Source: an uncultured Erythrobacteraceae bacterium (lineage in GTDB: Bacteria; Pseudomonadota; Alphaproteobacteria; Sphingomonadales; Sphingomonadaceae). Taken from it: a stretch of DNA of 8,221 nucleotides. The position numbers were made by a program, and so were the translations under genes. The stretch lies in the NCBI GenBank assembly GCA_946482075.1, contig CAMLQG010000115.1, positions 1 through 8,221 of the forward strand, in the 5' to 3' direction. Below, piece by piece: positions 5,504-8,221 of this stretch. A model generated the notes under the pieces. That model was given only the letters and a program-made list of their open reading frames with translations, did no database searches and was not told where the DNA came from. The number at the start of each line of letters is the position of its first letter. Positions within the stretch are counted from its first letter, which is position 1.

Positions 5504-6673
5504 CTACCCCGCCAGCGCAGCCAGCGTGACCTGGTCGATCGTGGCCACAGCGGCCTTCAGATCATTGATGCTGCCGGCCGAACCTTCCGCCTGGACCATG
5601 AAGCGGTTGTTGACCAGCACGCCGAACGTGCCGGAACCGGAGTTCTGCCACTTCTCGGTGACCATCTGGCCGCCGACCTTGTGGATCTTCTCATAGCCGC
5701 TGGCGTCCTCGCGGCTGCTTTCCACGCCCATGGCGGCCGCCATGCCGGCCAGCCCGGCAAGCGCCTGCGTGTCGGTGATGCTGAGATTGAAGCGCTGGCT
5801 GCCCGATTCATAGGTTGCCTGAGCCTGGCTGCCCATCGCGCCCATGGCGGCGCTTTCGGTGGCCGTACGCTTGAAGGCGCCGATCGATGCGGGAAGCAGC
5901 GCCTGCATCCTTGTCGTCTCGACCGCTTTCGTCTCGCCATTCGCCGCCTTCTGCATCTGGTCGGTCGCCTGCTTCATCTTGTCCAGGTCGATCGAACCCA
6001 TGCCGGGAACGCTCACCGTGCCGGACATTTCGTCGTCAGCGCTGGCGAAAGTGTTGGCGGTCACGAAAGCGCCGCTTACCGCGCCCACGATGAGCGAGGC
6101 GATGAACATGACCACGATCGCCCCAACCACGGTGGCCGCCGTATAGCTTCCGGTCTTGTCAGCCGGCACTTTCATCAGCGGGGATGCGCCCACATAGAAC
6201 AGGTAGAAGCTGTAGAGGCCCACGATCCCCAGCATGGCGAGCGACGGGACGATACCGAATATCCCGGCGAGCCAACTGGCCGTCATGCTGTAGGCCACGA
6301 GCTTGAAAGCGTTGAGATTGTTTTCCTGGCCACCGAATTTGGCGGCGAAGAAATTGGCGATGAAGGTCACGACGAAGAGGCTGACCAGGGACATCACATA
6401 AGTGACGATCAGCGTGGATATGCCTGCCGTCAGACTGGGGCGGATAGTGATGCCGAAAGCGCCGTAGCCGAACACCTGTCCGCCGATGAAGGCGGCAACC
6501 GGGCCGATCGCGGCCAGGGGCAAGGCGTATTTCCTGAAGATGTCGCCGGTCGTGGTCTGTTCAGCCTCGATCTTCGGCCATTCTTCCTTCGGTTTGATCA
6601 GGATCGCCTTGGCGCGTGCGATGATGCCGTCCACATCTACGCCGGGGCTTGGTTGAGTCGGATCGCCAGCCAT
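5504..6673 (-). CDS. Yip1-family inner-membrane protein with a C-terminal soluble domain
   Basis: The N-terminal half looks like the bacterial Yip1 family (Pfam Yip1, PF04893). A short cytosolic lead carries ARAKAILIKPKEEWPKIEAE (residues 19-38), which matches the family's 'IL..P..EW' signature. Then come about five membrane segments, near 49-71, 82-108, 125-142, 145-163 and 178-206. The remaining roughly 180 residues are soluble. They contain an acidic, Met-rich linker (about 210-248), then LLPASIGAFKRT, SGYEKIHKVGGQMVTEKW and NNRFMVQAEGSAG, ending in a predicted helix (DLKAAVATIDQVTLAALAG). With a cytosolic N-terminus and five helices this domain would be periplasmic. That topology is inferred and depends on the helix count. 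The function of bacterial Yip1 proteins is unknown. The start is well supported by GGGAGG 7 nt before the ATG. The gene is divergent from dnaE and convergent with the lol cluster. Confidence 0.88.
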   Translation of the reverse strand: MAGDPTQPSPGVDVDGIIARAKAILIKPKEEWPKIEAEQTTTGDIFRKYALPLAAIGPVAAFIGGQVFGYGAFGITIRPSLTAGISTLIVTYVMSLVSLFVVTFIANFFAAKFGGQENNLNAFKLVAYSMTASWLAGIFGIVPSLAMLGIVGLYSFYLFYVGASPLMKVPADKTGSYTAATVVGAIVVMFIASLIVGAVSGAFVTANTFASADDEMSGTVSVPGMGSIDLDKMKQATDQMQKAANGETKAVETTRMQALLPASIGAFKRTATESAAMGAMGSQAQATYESGSQRFNLSITDTQALAGLAGMAAAMGVESSREDASGYEKIHKVGGQMVTEKWQNSGSGTFGVLVNNRFMVQAEGSAGSINDLKAAVATIDQVTLAALAG

Positions 6674-6818
6674 GAATTCCTCCCTCGTTTCCCGAGACGG
6701 ATAGAATCACATTCGCAGTCAATTGCAAAGAGTTCTCATCTATCCTTAACGGCTCTTTTCCCCAGCGGATTGTGCCTTTCCCTTGATTGGAGCGGGCAGT
6801 CGTCCTTAAGTTTCGCAG
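6674..6818. promoter_or_regulatory. Divergent intergenic region between the Yip1-family gene and dnaE
   Basis: These 145 bp must supply promoters for two diverging genes. On the dnaE side, TTGATT (6783-6788) and TTAAGT (6806-6811) are 17 nt apart and would place transcription start at or next to the dnaE ATG. The match to consensus is only partial. On the other side, the minus strand carries TTGACT and TTGCAA near 6718-6728 but no well-spaced -10. No operator was recognised. Confidence 0.4.
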
Positions 6819-8221
6819 ATGCCCTTCGCGCCTTTCGTTCCACTGCGGATACTGTCGTCCTTCTCCATGCTCGAAGGTGCGATCGATCCCAAGGCGATCG
6901 CCAAGCTGGCGAAGGAACGGGGGTTCCCCGCTATCGCGATCTGCGATCGGAACGGCCTCTATGGCGCGGTGGCCTTTGCGAGCGCCTGCAAGGACATCGG
7001 CATCCAGCCGATCGTCGGCGCGTTGCTGGGCATTTCGCGCAAGCCGGGCGGGCCGGTGGATTACCTGCCGCTCTACGCGCAGGACAATGCGGGCTGGGAA
7101 AATCTCTGCGATCTCGTCAGCCGTGCCCATCTCGACCGGCCGCTGCACGAGGAGCCGCATGTCCAGCTGGCGGACATGCAGGGCCATACCGATGGGCTGA
7201 TCGCATTGAGTGGCGCGGGCGAAGGCGCGCTTGCCCGCCTGCTGGCCGAAGGCCAGGGAGATGAGGCGGAGGCCTATTGCGAGCGGTTGGAACAGCTGTT
7301 TCCCGGCCGCTTCTATATCGAGATCGCACGCCGTAACGAGCCGGTGGAAGACGCGGCGGAAGACGCGCTGATCGATCTCGCCTACGCGCGCGATCTGCCG
7401 CTCGTGGCGAGCAACCCCGCCAGTTTCGCCGATCCCCATTTCCACGCCGCCCATGATGCGATGCTGTGCATCGCCAATTCGACCCATATCGATGCGGCGG
7501 AACGCCCACGCTCCAGCGCGGAAGCTTTCGTCAAATCGGCAGAGATGATGGCGGAGCAGTTCGCCGATCTGCCGGAAGCGCTGGCGAACACGCTGGTCAT
7601 TGCGCAACGCTGCGCGTTCGCGCCGCCCAAGCGTGCGCCGATCCTGCCCAGCCTTGCGGGCGATCTCGAGGGCGAAGCGCGCATGCTGGCGGACGATGCG
7701 CGCGCCGGGCTGGCGAAGCGGCTGGAGCCCTATGGCGAACTTTCGGCGGAAGAGCGCAAGGTGTACGAGGATCGGCTCGATTTCGAAGTCGAGATCATCG
7801 TCAAGATGGGCTTCCCCGGCTATTTCCTCATCGTTGCCGACTTCATCAAATGGGCGAAGGAAAACAGCATCCCCGTAGGGCCGGGACGCGGCTCCGGCGC
7901 GGGTTCGCTCGTCGCCTGGGCGCTGACCATCACCGATCTCGATCCGATCCGGCTGGGGCTGCTGTTCGAACGTTTCCTCAACCCCGAACGCGTCTCGATG
8001 CCGGACTTCGATATCGATTTCTGCGAAACCCGGCGCGGCGAAGTGATCCGCTACGTCCAGCGGAAATACGGACACGATCACGTCGCCCAGATCATCACTT
8101 TCGGCAAGCTCAAGGCTCGCGCGGTGCTGCGCGATTGCGGTCGCATCCTGCAGATGAGCTACGGCCATGTCGATCGGCTGTGCAAAATGGTGCCAAACCA
8201 TCCGACCGATCCGTGGACGCT
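6819..8221 (+). CDS. dnaE: DNA polymerase III subunit alpha, 5' part (cut by the window end)
   Basis: DnaE is the replicative polymerase subunit of the Pol III holoenzyme. The first 467 codons are present, about 40 percent of a usual 1,100-1,200-residue protein. Residues 1 to about 275 form the PHP domain. Its metal-binding signature is degenerate: [15 protein letters not shown] replaces the histidine-containing pattern of active PHP domains, and CDRNGLYG replaces TDHG. Proofreading would then depend on a separate DnaQ-type exonuclease. The polymerase part begins with [19 protein letters not shown] (330-348), then [10 protein letters not shown] (354-363), [20 protein letters not shown] (381-400) with two of the catalytic aspartates, and [19 protein letters not shown] 6819 is the first start after an in-frame TAA at 6807 and leaves the conserved FVPLR intact. 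There is no visible Shine-Dalgarno sequence, so translation may start on a leaderless or nearly leaderless message. Confidence 0.98.
   Translation, partial: MPFAPFVPLRILSSFSMLEGAIDPKAIAKLAKERGFPAIAICDRNGLYGAVAFASACKDIGIQPIVGALLGISRKPGGPVDYLPLYAQDNAGWENLCDLVSRAHLDRPLHEEPHVQLADMQGHTDGLIALSGAGEGALARLLAEGQGDEAEAYCERLEQLFPGRFYIEIARRNEPVEDAAEDALIDLAYARDLPLVASNPASFADPHFHAAHDAMLCIANSTHIDAAERPRSSAEAFVKSAEMMAEQFADLPEALANTLVIAQRCAFAPPKRAPILPSLAGDLEGEARMLADDARAGLAKRLEPYGELSAEERKVYEDRLDFEVEIIVKMGFPGYFLIVADFIKWAKENSIPVGPGRGSGAGSLVAWALTITDLDPIRLGLLFERFLNPERVSMPDFDIDFCETRRGEVIRYVQRKYGHDHVAQIITFGKLKARAVLRDCGRILQMSYGHVDRLCKMVPNHPTDPWT

Noticed and set aside
5486..7264. 592-codon plus-strand frame across the Yip1-family gene and into dnaE
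   Set aside because: It is antisense to a well-supported membrane protein, then out of frame with DnaE, and begins in the REP-like repeat.
6561..8201. 546-codon minus-strand frame antisense to dnaE
   Set aside because: DnaE motifs on the plus strand are unambiguous; the antisense translation shows no recognisable domain.

Overview
This window is GC-rich chromosomal DNA from what is most likely an alphaproteobacterium of the order Sphingomonadales (sphingomonad or Erythrobacter-like). The reasons are the codon use and protein style, the DnaE N-terminus ([15 protein letters not shown]), a lipoprotein exporter with one permease gene directly followed by lolD, and a REP-like palindrome of the 'cattgcgagcg' type common in this group. 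No phage, plasmid, CRISPR, tRNA or rRNA signature was seen. The protein-coding content is mostly core housekeeping.

Layout. Positions 121-2991 carry a minus-strand block read in the order purF (amidophosphoribosyltransferase, first committed step of purine synthesis), a YciK-like short-chain dehydrogenase/reductase, and a small PilZ-domain protein. A divergent intergenic region (2992-3168) separates purF from a plus-strand cluster: a LolC/LolE-family permease (3169-4410), the ATPase LolD (4403-5077, overlapping the permease by 8 nt) and an unrecognised 91-residue protein (5128-5403). This cluster meets a minus-strand Yip1-family membrane protein (5504-6673) tail to tail, with a REP-like inverted repeat at 5415-5490 between them. 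From a second divergent region (6674-6818) the replicative polymerase gene dnaE starts at 6819 and runs off the right edge after 467 codons.

The least ordinary part is the 265-nt gap between purF and the SDR gene. It is bounded almost to the base by a 33-bp inverted repeat matching at 32 of 33 positions (1255-1287 and 1488-1520). Each arm is also a short hairpin in its own right. Inside lie a second, 90-nt nested hairpin (1290-1379), an AT-rich hairpin next to A and T tracts, and a minus-strand ORF of up to 74 codons whose TGA overlaps the SDR start codon as TGATG. The element ends in the purF stop codon on one side and one base from the SDR start on the other. It could be a MITE-like insertion, or a structured leader that controls SDR translation. 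The sequence alone does not decide between them.

How the genes work together. PurF serves nucleotide supply, DnaE replication, and the Lol proteins lipoprotein traffic to the outer membrane. The only clear functional unit is the lol pair, perhaps with the small protein that follows it. The purF-SDR-PilZ run is co-directional, but the palindromic element between purF and the SDR gene may uncouple their expression.
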